From Sinorhizobium arboris LMG 14919 (GTDB lineage: Bacteria > Pseudomonadota > Alphaproteobacteria > Rhizobiales > Rhizobiaceae), in the NCBI RefSeq assembly GCF_000427465.1, contig NZ_ATYB01000009.1, positions 620,001-684,000 of the forward strand: 64,000 nt of DNA, given 5' to 3'. The first letter of the stretch is position 1; every line of letters starts with the position of its first letter. The notes under the pieces were generated by a model, which ran no database searches, was not told the DNA's origin, and worked only from the letters and a program-made list of their open reading frames with translations. The position numbers were made by a program, and so were the translations under genes. Positions 8,193 through 15,691 of the stretch are shown here, piece after piece.

Positions 8193-9375
8193 CGGCCCCG
8201 CGATTAGCCTCGATTCTGCCGTTCCGAGTGAATGGAGCCCCACTACCTGGCTTGCCGTCATTTCAATGGCAGCCACAAGCTTCGCGCTGGTGTCAGCTGA
8301 ATTCCTGCCGGCAGGCCTGTTGACGCCAATGGCGCGTGACCTTGGCATCAGCGAGGGAACTGCCGGTCAGGTTGTCACCGCCACCGCGTCCGTTGGCGCG
8401 GTGACGGCCTTGTTGAGCAATGTTCTCATCGGCAAACTGAACCGGAAGACTGTTCTGGTTGGCCTAAGTGCCTTGGCTATCGGCTCCAATCTTCTGGCCG
8501 CGCTCGCGACCGATTTTTGGCTATTGTTGTTGGGCCGAGCCGGGCTGGGCGTGGCGCTAAGTGGTTTCTGGGCGCTTTCAGTTGCCGTCGTGGCGAGATT
8601 GGTTGGCACCAATGCGACAGGTCGGGGCATGGCTATAGTCACCCTCGGCGTCTCTCTTGCCACCATCGCTGCACCATCGATGGGTGCTTTGATCAGCGAT
8701 TGGCTCGGCTGGCGTGCCGCCACAGGCATGACGGCAGGGCTCGCAGCGGTTGCGATGCTGCTGCAGATACTCAGCTTGCCGACACTACCCGCAAGCACAA
8801 GCAACAGTCTTTCTGACGTCTTCCGGCTGACGAAACGGCGCACTGTTCAACTCGGAATGCTTGCCATCCTCTTGCTCATGACCGGACATTTTGCCGGCTC
8901 GGTCTACGTGCGACCCTTCCTCGAACAAGTGACGCTCCTCGACACGGGGCCGATTGCCTTGGCGCTCCTCGGGTTTGGCATCGCCGCTGTGATCGGAAAT
9001 GTCGCCGGCGGCCGACTGGCAGACGCCAATATCCGATTGGCACTCGCTGTCACCGGCGTATTGATGGCGTTTGCGGCGCTTGCTCTCGTACTCTGGGGTG
9101 CACATAGCGGCATCGCCTTTGCCCTGGTTACACTTTGGGGTTTGGCTTTTGGGATGGCTCCGGTGGTATTGCCTACTAACTTGTCCCGGGGCGCAGGGGA
9201 TGCCTTGGAGGCTGCTGGCAGCTTGATGGTCGTTTCATTCCAGGTCGCCATCAGCATGGGTGCGGTCTTCGGCGGCTACATCGTCGATCACCACGGCGCT
9301 TCCGGGCCGTTGATCATGACCGCCGCCTTGGCGGCATCGACCATCGTCCTGGCGCTGCTGCAGCCCCGAAGCTGA
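8167..9375 (+). CDS. MFS transporter, DHA1-type drug/purine efflux family
   Basis: A 402-residue inner-membrane proton-driven exporter with 12 predicted hydrophobic segments. After a 30-residue cytoplasmic start comes SAEFLPAGLLTPMARDLGISEGTAGQ, typical of the AraJ/NepI/YdhP group of sugar or purine-nucleoside exporters. The loop 2-3 motif appears as GKLNRKTVLVG. The ATG at 8167 has GGAGG seven bases upstream, inside a hairpin. The AraC gene just upstream on the same strand is the likely regulator. The substrate is unknown. Confidence 0.92.
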   Translation: MTDTTSQLDGPAISLDSAVPSEWSPTTWLAVISMAATSFALVSAEFLPAGLLTPMARDLGISEGTAGQVVTATASVGAVTALLSNVLIGKLNRKTVLVGLSALAIGSNLLAALATDFWLLLLGRAGLGVALSGFWALSVAVVARLVGTNATGRGMAIVTLGVSLATIAAPSMGALISDWLGWRAATGMTAGLAAVAMLLQILSLPTLPASTSNSLSDVFRLTKRRTVQLGMLAILLLMTGHFAGSVYVRPFLEQVTLLDTGPIALALLGFGIAAVIGNVAGGRLADANIRLALAVTGVLMAFAALALVLWGAHSGIAFALVTLWGLAFGMAPVVLPTNLSRGAGDALEAAGSLMVVSFQVAISMGAVFGGYIVDHHGASGPLIMTAALAASTIVLALLQPRS

Positions 9376-9402
9376 CTCTCAGGACCGCAGCGAAGGTGAG
9401 CG

Positions 9403-9426
9403 GAAGGCGCGGCAGTTTGCGCCTTC
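9403..9426 (+). terminator. Hairpin downstream of the MFS gene
   Basis: GAAGGCGC (9403-9410) and GCGCCTTC (9419-9426) form a perfect 8-base stem with an 8-base loop, 27 bases after the MFS stop, followed by a short ATTT. It could end transcription. The T tract is weak. Confidence 0.5.
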
Positions 9427-9611
9427 ATTTCCGCCATTCAGACCACCGTTGCAGCTTCCCGAAAGCTGACGGTCTGCTAAGCCGGCACTAAGGCCTCGAA
9501 TGGGGTGGTAGCGGTTACGCCGCCTGTCACAGGTCCTGGAACACCGCCCAAGGCGTTGATGTCAATGCGGGCATCCAAAATATCAAGTACTCCTTCGCGG
9601 CCTCGTCTAGG

Positions 9612-10259
9612 CTATCCGCCCGCGTGGTCGCTGCCACCGTGCGCGGCGATGAACATGGCGACGGCCGACCGGCAATAGGATTCGATCTCGTTATCGTCCT
9701 CTGCTCTCGCCTCATCGAAGCGTGCGACAATCAGGAGATCGGAGCCTTTGAAAAGTGCGGCAAACAAGCGGGCGGACCGGAGAGGATCGGGCACGTTCAA
9801 AGCCGCCTTCGCGTCCAACTGACGCAACAGGGCCTCGATTTGGGCGGTGATATGGGCGGGGCCGGCTTCGTAATGGACCTTGCTCAACGACTTTTGGTTC
9901 GGCGTGTCGGCCATGACCATGGCTTCGACGTTGCGGACGTCCGGGCGCAACAGCGTGCGAAGCAGCGATGATCCCACCGCCATGAGCTGATCTTCGGCCG
10001 AGCCGTCGACGCCTTCAAAAAGGGCCTGTGGTATTAACTGCTGGCAGCGGGCCGCAAAGGCCGCTCCAAACAGCGCCTCTTTGTTCTCGAAGTGCCTGTA
10101 GATGCTGAGCTTGGATATCTTCGCTCGCTGGGCGACCTTGTCCAATGTCGTCGCTTGAAAGCCCAATTCCGCAAAGAGTTCGCCCGCGGCGTCGACTATG
10201 GTTTGGCCGAGCGCCTCGTTGGCGGGCCGGCCTCTCCTGCCTCGACTATTTTCGCTCAC
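9612..10259 (-). CDS. TetR family transcriptional regulator
   Basis: A 215-residue repressor. The N-terminal TetR helix-turn-helix spans about residues 15-60 (AAGELFAELGFQATTLDKVAQRA, then SKLSIYRHFENKEALF). The C-terminal AefR-like ligand domain follows. The start is a GTG at 10259. It is divergent from a thioredoxin-reductase-like flavoprotein gene, and the 200-base gap between them holds a large near-perfect palindrome placed between promoter elements. That argues that this protein represses the flavoprotein/methyltransferase pair. The ligand is unknown. Confidence 0.93.
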   Translation of the reverse strand: MSENSRGRRGRPANEALGQTIVDAAGELFAELGFQATTLDKVAQRAKISKLSIYRHFENKEALFGAAFAARCQQLIPQALFEGVDGSAEDQLMAVGSSLLRTLLRPDVRNVEAMVMADTPNQKSLSKVHYEAGPAHITAQIEALLRQLDAKAALNVPDPLRSARLFAALFKGSDLLIVARFDEARAEDDNEIESYCRSAVAMFIAAHGGSDHAGG

Positions 10260-10273
10260 GATAATTACAGTCC

Positions 10274-10306
10274 TTGACAGTATCGTTATTCGTGAATTAC
10301 GATACT
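10274..10306 (+). promoter_or_regulatory. Promoter with 28-base palindromic operator, likely TetR site
   Basis: TTGACA (10274-10279) and TACGAT (10298-10303), 18 bases apart, form a plausible promoter for the flavoprotein gene. Between and over them lies an interrupted palindrome: AGTATCGT at 10279-10286 and its exact complement ACGATACT at 10299-10306, with ATTC/GAAT as inner arms. A repressor bound here would block RNA polymerase. A related half-site (ACGATAATTAC) overlaps the start of the TetR gene. Confidence 0.6.
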
Positions 10307-10459
10307 ACGCAGTCTCGGAAATTCCAAGAGGTGATTTTATCGTGTCCTCCAGATCAGGTTTGCCTTGGCCGCAAGGCGATATCCAATGCGCATCGCTGGA
10401 CGATATTGCGCGCCAGGCACAGCCTAAGTCCCTCCATCCGCAATACGGAGCCCATCACC

Positions 10460-11353
10460 ATGGATGACGTCATCATCGTCGGCGGCAGCTTTGCCGGTCT
10501 CGCCGCCGCCCTGCAGCTCGGCCGTGCCCGTCGGAAGGTCACCGTTCTCGATACAGGCCTGCCGCGCAACCGCTTCGCCGGCCACTCGCATGGCCTGCTC
10601 GGCCACGATCACAAGCCACCGCCGGATATCCTGGCCGAGGCGCGGCGGCAGTTGGCGCGTTATCCTGCGATCAATTTGGTCAATGCCCGGGCCGACAGCG
10701 TTTCCGGCGCTCTCGACGATTTCTCTGTCGTCACTGGCGGTGGCGAACGCCTTGCGGCGCGCCGCCTGATCCTGAGCTATGGCATCACCGACCAGATGCC
10801 CGATGTGCCGGGCTTTGCCGAAAGCTGGGGCACGTCCATCGTGCCCTGTCCCTATTGCGATGGCTTTGAAGTCGCCGACCAGCATTGGGGCCTCGTCTGG
10901 TCCGGCCCGCAGTCACACAACCAGGTCAGGCTGTTCCACGATTGGACCGACAGGTTGACGGTCTTCGCCGATGGTCACGACATTCCGCCCGATACCCGGG
11001 CCGATCTGGAGCGTCGCAACACACCCATCGTCGACGGCCGGATCACTGAAATCACCCGTCATGGGGGCCATAACCCCACCCTCAAGCTCAATGTCGGCCC
11101 CGATGTAGCCGTCGACATCCTGTTCGCGCAGCCGCGCAACAAGCCGTCCGCAAGCCTGCATGAATCACTGGGTCTCGCCACGGTCGATACGCCCCTCGGC
11201 ATCGTCCTCAAGGTCGACGAGCGCCGCGAAACCAGCATGCCCGGCATCTACGCCGCCGGCGACCTCGCCAACCCCCTCATGGCCTCGGTCACCACGGCAT
11301 CATGGCAAGGCGCGATGGCGGGTATCTTCGCCCAGCAGTCGATGCTGGTTTGA
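10460..11353 (+). CDS. NAD(P)/FAD-dependent oxidoreductase, thioredoxin-reductase-like
   Basis: A 297-residue flavoprotein of the thioredoxin-disulfide-reductase fold. The FAD GxGxxG-type motif is VGGSFAGLAAAL near residue 6. A redox-active CxxC (CPYC) is near residue 133 in the sequence VPCPYCDGFE. The late GIYAAGDLANP motif near residue 262 binds FAD. The ATG at 10460 has GGAG nine bases upstream and gives the family length; a longer in-frame start at 10274 would run through the operator. The NADPH domain is somewhat short (YWGLVWSGPQ-like region), so the electron partner is uncertain. It is followed by an ICMT-like gene 21 bases downstream and is probably TetR-controlled. Confidence 0.88.
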   Translation: MDDVIIVGGSFAGLAAALQLGRARRKVTVLDTGLPRNRFAGHSHGLLGHDHKPPPDILAEARRQLARYPAINLVNARADSVSGALDDFSVVTGGGERLAARRLILSYGITDQMPDVPGFAESWGTSIVPCPYCDGFEVADQHWGLVWSGPQSHNQVRLFHDWTDRLTVFADGHDIPPDTRADLERRNTPIVDGRITEITRHGGHNPTLKLNVGPDVAVDILFAQPRNKPSASLHESLGLATVDTPLGIVLKVDERRETSMPGIYAAGDLANPLMASVTTASWQGAMAGIFAQQSMLV

Positions 11354-11374
11354 GAGCACAGATTGGAGATGAGC

Positions 11375-11848
11375 ATGGCCGTCGAACCGGACAGCGCGGG
11401 TGTGCGCTTCCCTCCGCCCTTCGTCTATCTGGGAGCGCTGCTGTTGGGGCTTGCGGCGGAGCGGTTCGTCACCCTGCGCTCTTTCGGCATCGACTGGCGG
11501 TTGCTGGTCGCGACGGGCGCGCTGCTGTTCGTTGCCGGCGCGGCGATGATGCTTTTGGCGGCGGGGCTGTTCCGACGGCTGGGCACCAACATTCCGCCGT
11601 CGCAGCCAACGACCCTCATCGCAACGACCGGTCCTTATCGGTGGACCCGCAATCCCATGTATCTCGGCATGGCGCTTATCTATGCCGGGCTTGCGATCGG
11701 CTTCGACGGGCCGATCGCCTTCGCCTTGCTCCCGTTGGTGCTGATCGCGATCCAGACGCAGGTGATTGCCCGCGAGGAGCGCTATCTCGAAGCGAAGTTC
11801 GGCGACGACTACCGCCGCTACAAGGCCGAGGTTCGCCGCTGGCTCTGA
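11375..11848 (+). CDS. Isoprenylcysteine carboxyl methyltransferase (ICMT)-like membrane protein
   Basis: A 157-residue integral membrane protein of the ICMT/phospholipid methyltransferase (PEMT) superfamily, which uses S-adenosylmethionine. Two N-terminal hydrophobic segments are followed by the family motif TTGPYRWTRNPMYLGM near residue 85, a further membrane pair, and the C-terminal EERYLEAKFGDDYRRYKAEVRRWL-type tail that ends the catalytic region. Three starts are possible: TTG 11363, ATG 11369 and ATG 11375. The last is chosen because GGAG lies six bases before it. It probably forms an operon with the preceding flavoprotein. The methyl acceptor is unknown. Confidence 0.85.
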   Translation: MAVEPDSAGVRFPPPFVYLGALLLGLAAERFVTLRSFGIDWRLLVATGALLFVAGAAMMLLAAGLFRRLGTNIPPSQPTTLIATTGPYRWTRNPMYLGMALIYAGLAIGFDGPIAFALLPLVLIAIQTQVIAREERYLEAKFGDDYRRYKAEVRRWL

Positions 11849-12054
11849 CTATTTGGTCACCGCTTGCCGCCACAAATGAGCCGTCGACGCACCGCACGCC
11901 GATGTCTGCTTTCGAGAAGGCAACCAAGAGCGGACAGACCGCCACCGGCCCCAAACACGTCATCCGGCAATCGGCCTGGCGACGACCGCGTAGTCCGCAT
12001 AATCGCCGATCGAGACGATAACCGCGGCCACGGCATCCGTGGGCCACCCAGCTT

Positions 12055-12966
12055 TCAAGTCTGCCGCACGACGGTGCCGATCACATTAACAAGAAGGCGT
12101 GAGGCCGTGAGGGCGGACAGCCCGTCAATGTCGGCTGGCGGATAGAACTCGACCAGGTCGAAGCCTACGATTTTGGCTCGTCTGCCGAGACCTGCAATCA
12201 GATCAATCACCTGTGTGTAAGTGAGACCACCAGGCGTCCGTGCCGCCACGCCGGGCATGATGCCAGGATCGAGACCATCACAATCCAAGGTAACGATGAC
12301 TTGCGCCCCTTGCGGAATCTCTCGAAGGGCACATTCAACACCCAGGGTGTGAACGTCACGTGAGGTGACGAAGCGGCTGCCATATCTCCGCGCCGCTTCA
12401 ATTTCAGTTAATCGTGCGCTACCGACACTGCGCAGGCCAACCTGTACAATCCCGGCGACGTGCGGCATTTCGCTTGCCCGGCGCATCGGGCTCGAATAGC
12501 CGTAACTTTCGCCATCTAATTCGTCCCTCCAGTCAATATGGGCATCGATCTGTAGAATCCAGACTGGCCCATGATCGGAAAACCCCGCAAAAAATGGGAT
12601 AGGCACAGAATCATCGCCGCCGATCAAAATCGGTACGGCAGGCATTGAAAGGACTTCGCGCGTCTTCATCTCGATACGTTCGCGATTGCCCACATTGTCC
12701 AAAATGGTGGTCTCTATATCGCCGATGTCGATGCAGGAGATCGGCTTGCCGTCAAACAGCGGCCCACCGAGATCAAAGTCCCAATGCTGGATCAGCGATG
12801 CGTCTTCCTGACTGGCAGCGCGGATAGCATCTGCAGCTAAAGCATAAGCGCTGCTATCCTTTCCAGGATAGGTACTGCCGTGGGCGGCCCCGAAGATCAC
12901 CGCAACAGGTTTTTGGTCGTCGGCGGCTTGATAGGGAAAGCTGAGAAAACGCGGCGACACAGTCAT
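12055..12966 (-). CDS. Agmatinase/arginase family ureohydrolase
   Basis: A 303-residue Mn-dependent ureohydrolase that would cleave a guanidino compound (agmatine, guanidinobutyrate or similar) to an amine and urea. The metal-binding motifs are GGDDS near residue 116, DAHID near 138 and DCDGLDP near 226. The first is GGDHS in classical agmatinases, so one metal ligand histidine is replaced by aspartate. A ribosome site AGGAGG precedes the ATG at 12966. It is monocistronic, convergent with the ICMT-like gene. The exact substrate cannot be told from sequence. Confidence 0.88.
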   Translation of the reverse strand: MTVSPRFLSFPYQAADDQKPVAVIFGAAHGSTYPGKDSSAYALAADAIRAASQEDASLIQHWDFDLGGPLFDGKPISCIDIGDIETTILDNVGNRERIEMKTREVLSMPAVPILIGGDDSVPIPFFAGFSDHGPVWILQIDAHIDWRDELDGESYGYSSPMRRASEMPHVAGIVQVGLRSVGSARLTEIEAARRYGSRFVTSRDVHTLGVECALREIPQGAQVIVTLDCDGLDPGIMPGVAARTPGGLTYTQVIDLIAGLGRRAKIVGFDLVEFYPPADIDGLSALTASRLLVNVIGTVVRQT

Positions 12967-13050
12967 TCCTGATCGATCCTCCTACTCAACCAAAGCTTCC
13001 GAAGCGGTTTCTTCACATCCCGGAGAGTACGGATAATGGAGGCTGGCGCA

Positions 13051-13200
13051 ATGGCCGCTTCGTCCGCATCTCGACCGTTCGCGCTGGCCGCGGCGCGCGA
13101 ATGCCTATCACCGATCTCTGACCTGGGGGCGTTGACCCGGTACGGTATTCCCTTCTTGAGTCAGAAATTGAAATCAGCCGTTGACCTCAACGTAACTTGA
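13051..13200 (+). CDS. Possible small ORF of 49 codons
   Basis: An ATG at 13051, with GGAGG nine bases upstream, opens a 49-residue frame that ends at TGA 13198-13200, just before the VOC gene. No domain is recognised and the composition is ordinary. It may be spurious. Confidence 0.2.
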   Translation: MAASSASRPFALAAARECLSPISDLGALTRYGIPFLSQKLKSAVDLNVT

Positions 13201-13212
13201 GGAAGCATCGTC

Positions 13213-13749
13213 ATGTTCGTGAAGATGATTCGAGAGAGCACAATGAGCATGACGGCAGGACCTTACCCACCACAGAACGTCGGAACTGCAATCACGGGCG
13301 TCTACGAAACACACCTGCCGGTGCGCGACCTGGGTCGCTCGGTCGCATTCTACCGAGATCAGCTCGGGCTCGAATTCGCAAAAGAATTTCCACAAAGGAG
13401 GGTCGCCTTCTTCTGGGTCGGCTCAAAAGCGGAAGGGATGCTAGGGCTATGGGAGACTGGTACGGCGCCGCTTCAGATGAAACTGCATTTTGCCTTTCGT
13501 GCTGAAGAGGCGTTCATCGCCTCTTCATGCGAGAGCCTGCAGGCGGCCGGTATCCAACCGCTCGGTTTCAATGGTGAGATGGTGACGGAGCCGGTCGTGA
13601 TTGGGTGGGTACCCGCACTCTCCATCTACTTCAAAGATCCTGACGGGCACAGCCTCGAGATCCTGTCCACCCTCGACGACGCCCCGGACGTGGACTTTGG
13701 GATTGGAGCCTACTCGGCTTGGCTAGCAAGCCGCGGCCAACGCAAATGA
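13213..13749 (+). CDS. VOC (glyoxalase/bleomycin-resistance/dioxygenase) family protein
   Basis: A 178-residue protein with one vicinal-oxygen-chelate domain. The first beta-alpha module is TGVYETHLPVRDLGRSVAFYRDQLGLE near residue 35; the second has DPDGHSLEIL near residue 145, where the E and the upstream H are typical metal ligands. AGGAAG lies ten bases before ATG 13213. A later ATG (13243) is also possible. The family includes glyoxalases, fosfomycin-resistance thioltransferases and extradiol dioxygenases. Nothing visible decides among them. Confidence 0.85.
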   Translation: MFVKMIRESTMSMTAGPYPPQNVGTAITGVYETHLPVRDLGRSVAFYRDQLGLEFAKEFPQRRVAFFWVGSKAEGMLGLWETGTAPLQMKLHFAFRAEEAFIASSCESLQAAGIQPLGFNGEMVTEPVVIGWVPALSIYFKDPDGHSLEILSTLDDAPDVDFGIGAYSAWLASRGQRK

Positions 13750-13999
13750 ATGACCGTAGGGAGACATCCCATTGCGAACCCCAAGCCGACCGGGCTATCA
13801 AAGCTTGCTGCTTGGAGGGCAGCGCATAGGTTCAGTCGCATGGTGAGCGAGTTGGTAATGAGGAGGTCGGAGCCATGGGGCCATTCTACATTCTGCCCGC
13901 CGGCTGCCAGACCTTCTGCGACCTTCGAGGAATGTGAAGGATCGAGTCATTGTCCCGATTGGCACCGTTGGCTGCAACTCGACATCAAGAGGAACATGC

Positions 14000-14353
14000 A
14001 TGCAAAGGAAGGCGGCACTGCTTAACCGTGCGGAATGGGCTGAAAAGGAGGAAGTTTGGAAAGGCGCGTTCGAAGGTAACGTGTTCGGGACCAACGTCTC
14101 GGTTATCTTCTATACCACTGATGAAGTCGGCCGCGGCCCAAAACTCCACAAGCATCCGTATGACGAAGTCTTTATCGTTCGCCAAGGCCGGGCCTTATTT
14201 ACTGTGGGAGACCAGCAACTGGAAGCCACTGCCGGACAGATCGTCTTCGGGCCGGCCAACACGCCACACAAATTTATAAACCTGGGTCCCGGTCGACTGG
14301 AGACGACAGATCTCCATGTCACAGACAAGTTTATACAAGAGGACCTGGAATAA
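14000..14353 (+). CDS. Small cupin-domain protein
   Basis: A 117-residue single-domain cupin. The first motif is GPKLHKHPYDEVFIVRQGRALF near residue 47, with two histidines and a glutamate as likely metal ligands. The second is GQIVFGPANTPHKFIN near residue 82. The start at 14000 is chosen because AGAGGAA precedes it. A longer in-frame version from 13934 lacks a ribosome site. Cupins of this size act as sugar-acid isomerases, dioxygenases or mere binding proteins, and no specific role can be assigned. Confidence 0.82.
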   Translation: MQRKAALLNRAEWAEKEEVWKGAFEGNVFGTNVSVIFYTTDEVGRGPKLHKHPYDEVFIVRQGRALFTVGDQQLEATAGQIVFGPANTPHKFINLGPGRLETTDLHVTDKFIQEDLE

Positions 14354-14487
14354 CGATCGCCTATTCCAGCCGACCGCACGCTTCACGCAGGTCTTCCAAA
14401 GACGCATTGGGGTGATGCCTCGACTCTTCCGCGAGACCCACATGAGCAGGTGACCCATGGTCCGCCCTGGCACAAAGCAGGCAGTAC

Positions 14488-14525
14488 CTCCCCTTCCCTT
14501 CCCTCCCCTCCCCTTTCCGCCGCTA
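14488..14525. repeat. Polypyrimidine low-complexity tract
   Basis: About 38 bases made almost only of C and T in CCCTT/CCCCT units, directly before the truncated binding-protein remnant. It may mark the junction where that gene was cut. Confidence 0.6.
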
Positions 14526-14529
14526 CCAT

Positions 14530-14904
14530 TGGGGCTGCGCTCATTGGAGAACGGCTTCTCGACGGGCGTGACCATCGCCGACGAGCAGTGCGCCGCCTGG
14601 ACGCGCACGAATGCGAAGGATCTGACCACGAGCTGGGTCACCGCCGGTCGCCCGATCGACGTGATCTTCGCCAACAATGACGAGATGGCGATCGGCGCGA
14701 TTCAGGCGCTCAAGGCCGCCGGGGTGTCGATGGACGATGTGATCGTCGCGGCATCGATGCGACCCAGGATGCCCTTGCCGCGATGGCCGCGGTGATCTGG
14801 ATGTGACCGTCTTCCAGAACGCGAAGGGGCAGTCGGCGAGTGCGGTCGATGCGGCCGTCGCGCTCGCCCAGGCAACGTTTCCCTGTTCCGACCTCTACAA
14901 CTGA
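14530..14904 (+). pseudogene. Remnant of an RbsB-type sugar ABC substrate-binding protein
   Basis: Only the C-terminal part of a periplasmic sugar-binding protein (Peripla_BP_4 family) remains. It reads NGFSTGVTIADEQCAAW, then PIDVIFANNDEMAIGAIQALKAAG and VIVA in one frame. It continues as IDATQDALAAMAA in the next frame, then DLDVTVFQNAKGQ to the TGA at 14902-14904 in the third. Restoring one G near 14748 and one G near 14792 would rejoin the frames. The N-terminal two thirds are absent and a polypyrimidine tract lies at the break. No matching permease or ATPase gene is nearby. The 3' end overlaps the hydratase gene by ten bases. Confidence 0.85.
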
Positions 14905-15665
14905 ACTCTTGCGGTCCCCATGCCGTCGAATTCGGCAACGACCAGATCCCCCTTCTCCGCATCGAGGATGCCGACCCAGGTTCCCGTTGTTACCGTTGTG
15001 CCCGCCGGCGCCATTGCACCGTCCCTGGTGATGTGTCTGAGCCAAGCGCCCAAGCCCCATGTCGGCGTACCAAGCGCATGCGTTCCGCAACGCTCCACCG
15101 GATCCTGGCTCCCGATCGCAACCCTGCAAACCTGGCGCGACCAGTCGCGTGGCTTCCAGGTCTGCCATTCGCCCAGGATCAGAGAGCCATGGCATTGCAG
15201 GTCCGCGAGACGCAGAAGCGGAACGGCCGCCATGCACTCGGTCCAGCGAGAGTCGACGACCTCGATGGACACCGCCATGGCGTCGACCAGTTCCGTCGCT
15301 GCAGCCTCGTCAAGGCCGGCGGCAAGTTCGGCATCGACATCCCGTCCCAGACGCAGTGCGATTTCCGCCTCTATTCCGCGGCGGACGAACGGAAAGCCGT
15401 TCGCGGTCGCGGGGCTCGTCCACACGCCATGGGGCGGAAGCGGCGCGTGCGTCAGGACGGATTGGCGCGATTGGCCGCCGGACTTCCAATAGCGCGGCGA
15501 GGCATCCGGGAACCATCCGAGCGCCCTGGCGACGGTCGCCTGTACGGCATAGGCTTCGTCCGCGCCGGCCAGTGCATTGTCGAACGCGGCCGCCATCCGG
15601 GGTTGACCGTCTCGGCGCGCCGACAACAGGGCATCGGCGACGAGCTGAACGGAAGATGAGGACAT
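14895..15665 (-). CDS. 2-keto-4-pentenoate hydratase/FAH-superfamily protein
   Basis: A 256-residue enzyme of the MhpD/fumarylacetoacetate hydrolase superfamily, whose members hydrate or decarboxylate 2-oxo-alkenoates at the end of ring-cleavage routes. RRGIEAEIALRLGRDV near residue 95 carries the metal-binding E-x-E pair typical of the family. IEVVDSRW near residue 134 holds the next ligand, and ALGTPTWGLGAWLRH lies near residue 198. It is the last gene of a same-strand operon with an amidase and a TRAP transporter (26 bases after the amidase stop). The substrate is probably a 2-oxo acid made from the imported compound, but this is inference. Confidence 0.85.
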   Translation of the reverse strand: MSSSSVQLVADALLSARRDGQPRMAAAFDNALAGADEAYAVQATVARALGWFPDASPRYWKSGGQSRQSVLTHAPLPPHGVWTSPATANGFPFVRRGIEAEIALRLGRDVDAELAAGLDEAAATELVDAMAVSIEVVDSRWTECMAAVPLLRLADLQCHGSLILGEWQTWKPRDWSRQVCRVAIGSQDPVERCGTHALGTPTWGLGAWLRHITRDGAMAPAGTTVTTGTWVGILDAEKGDLVVAEFDGMGTARVQL

Positions 15666-15691
15666 GATGCTTTTCTTTCCGGTAAGTGTTC

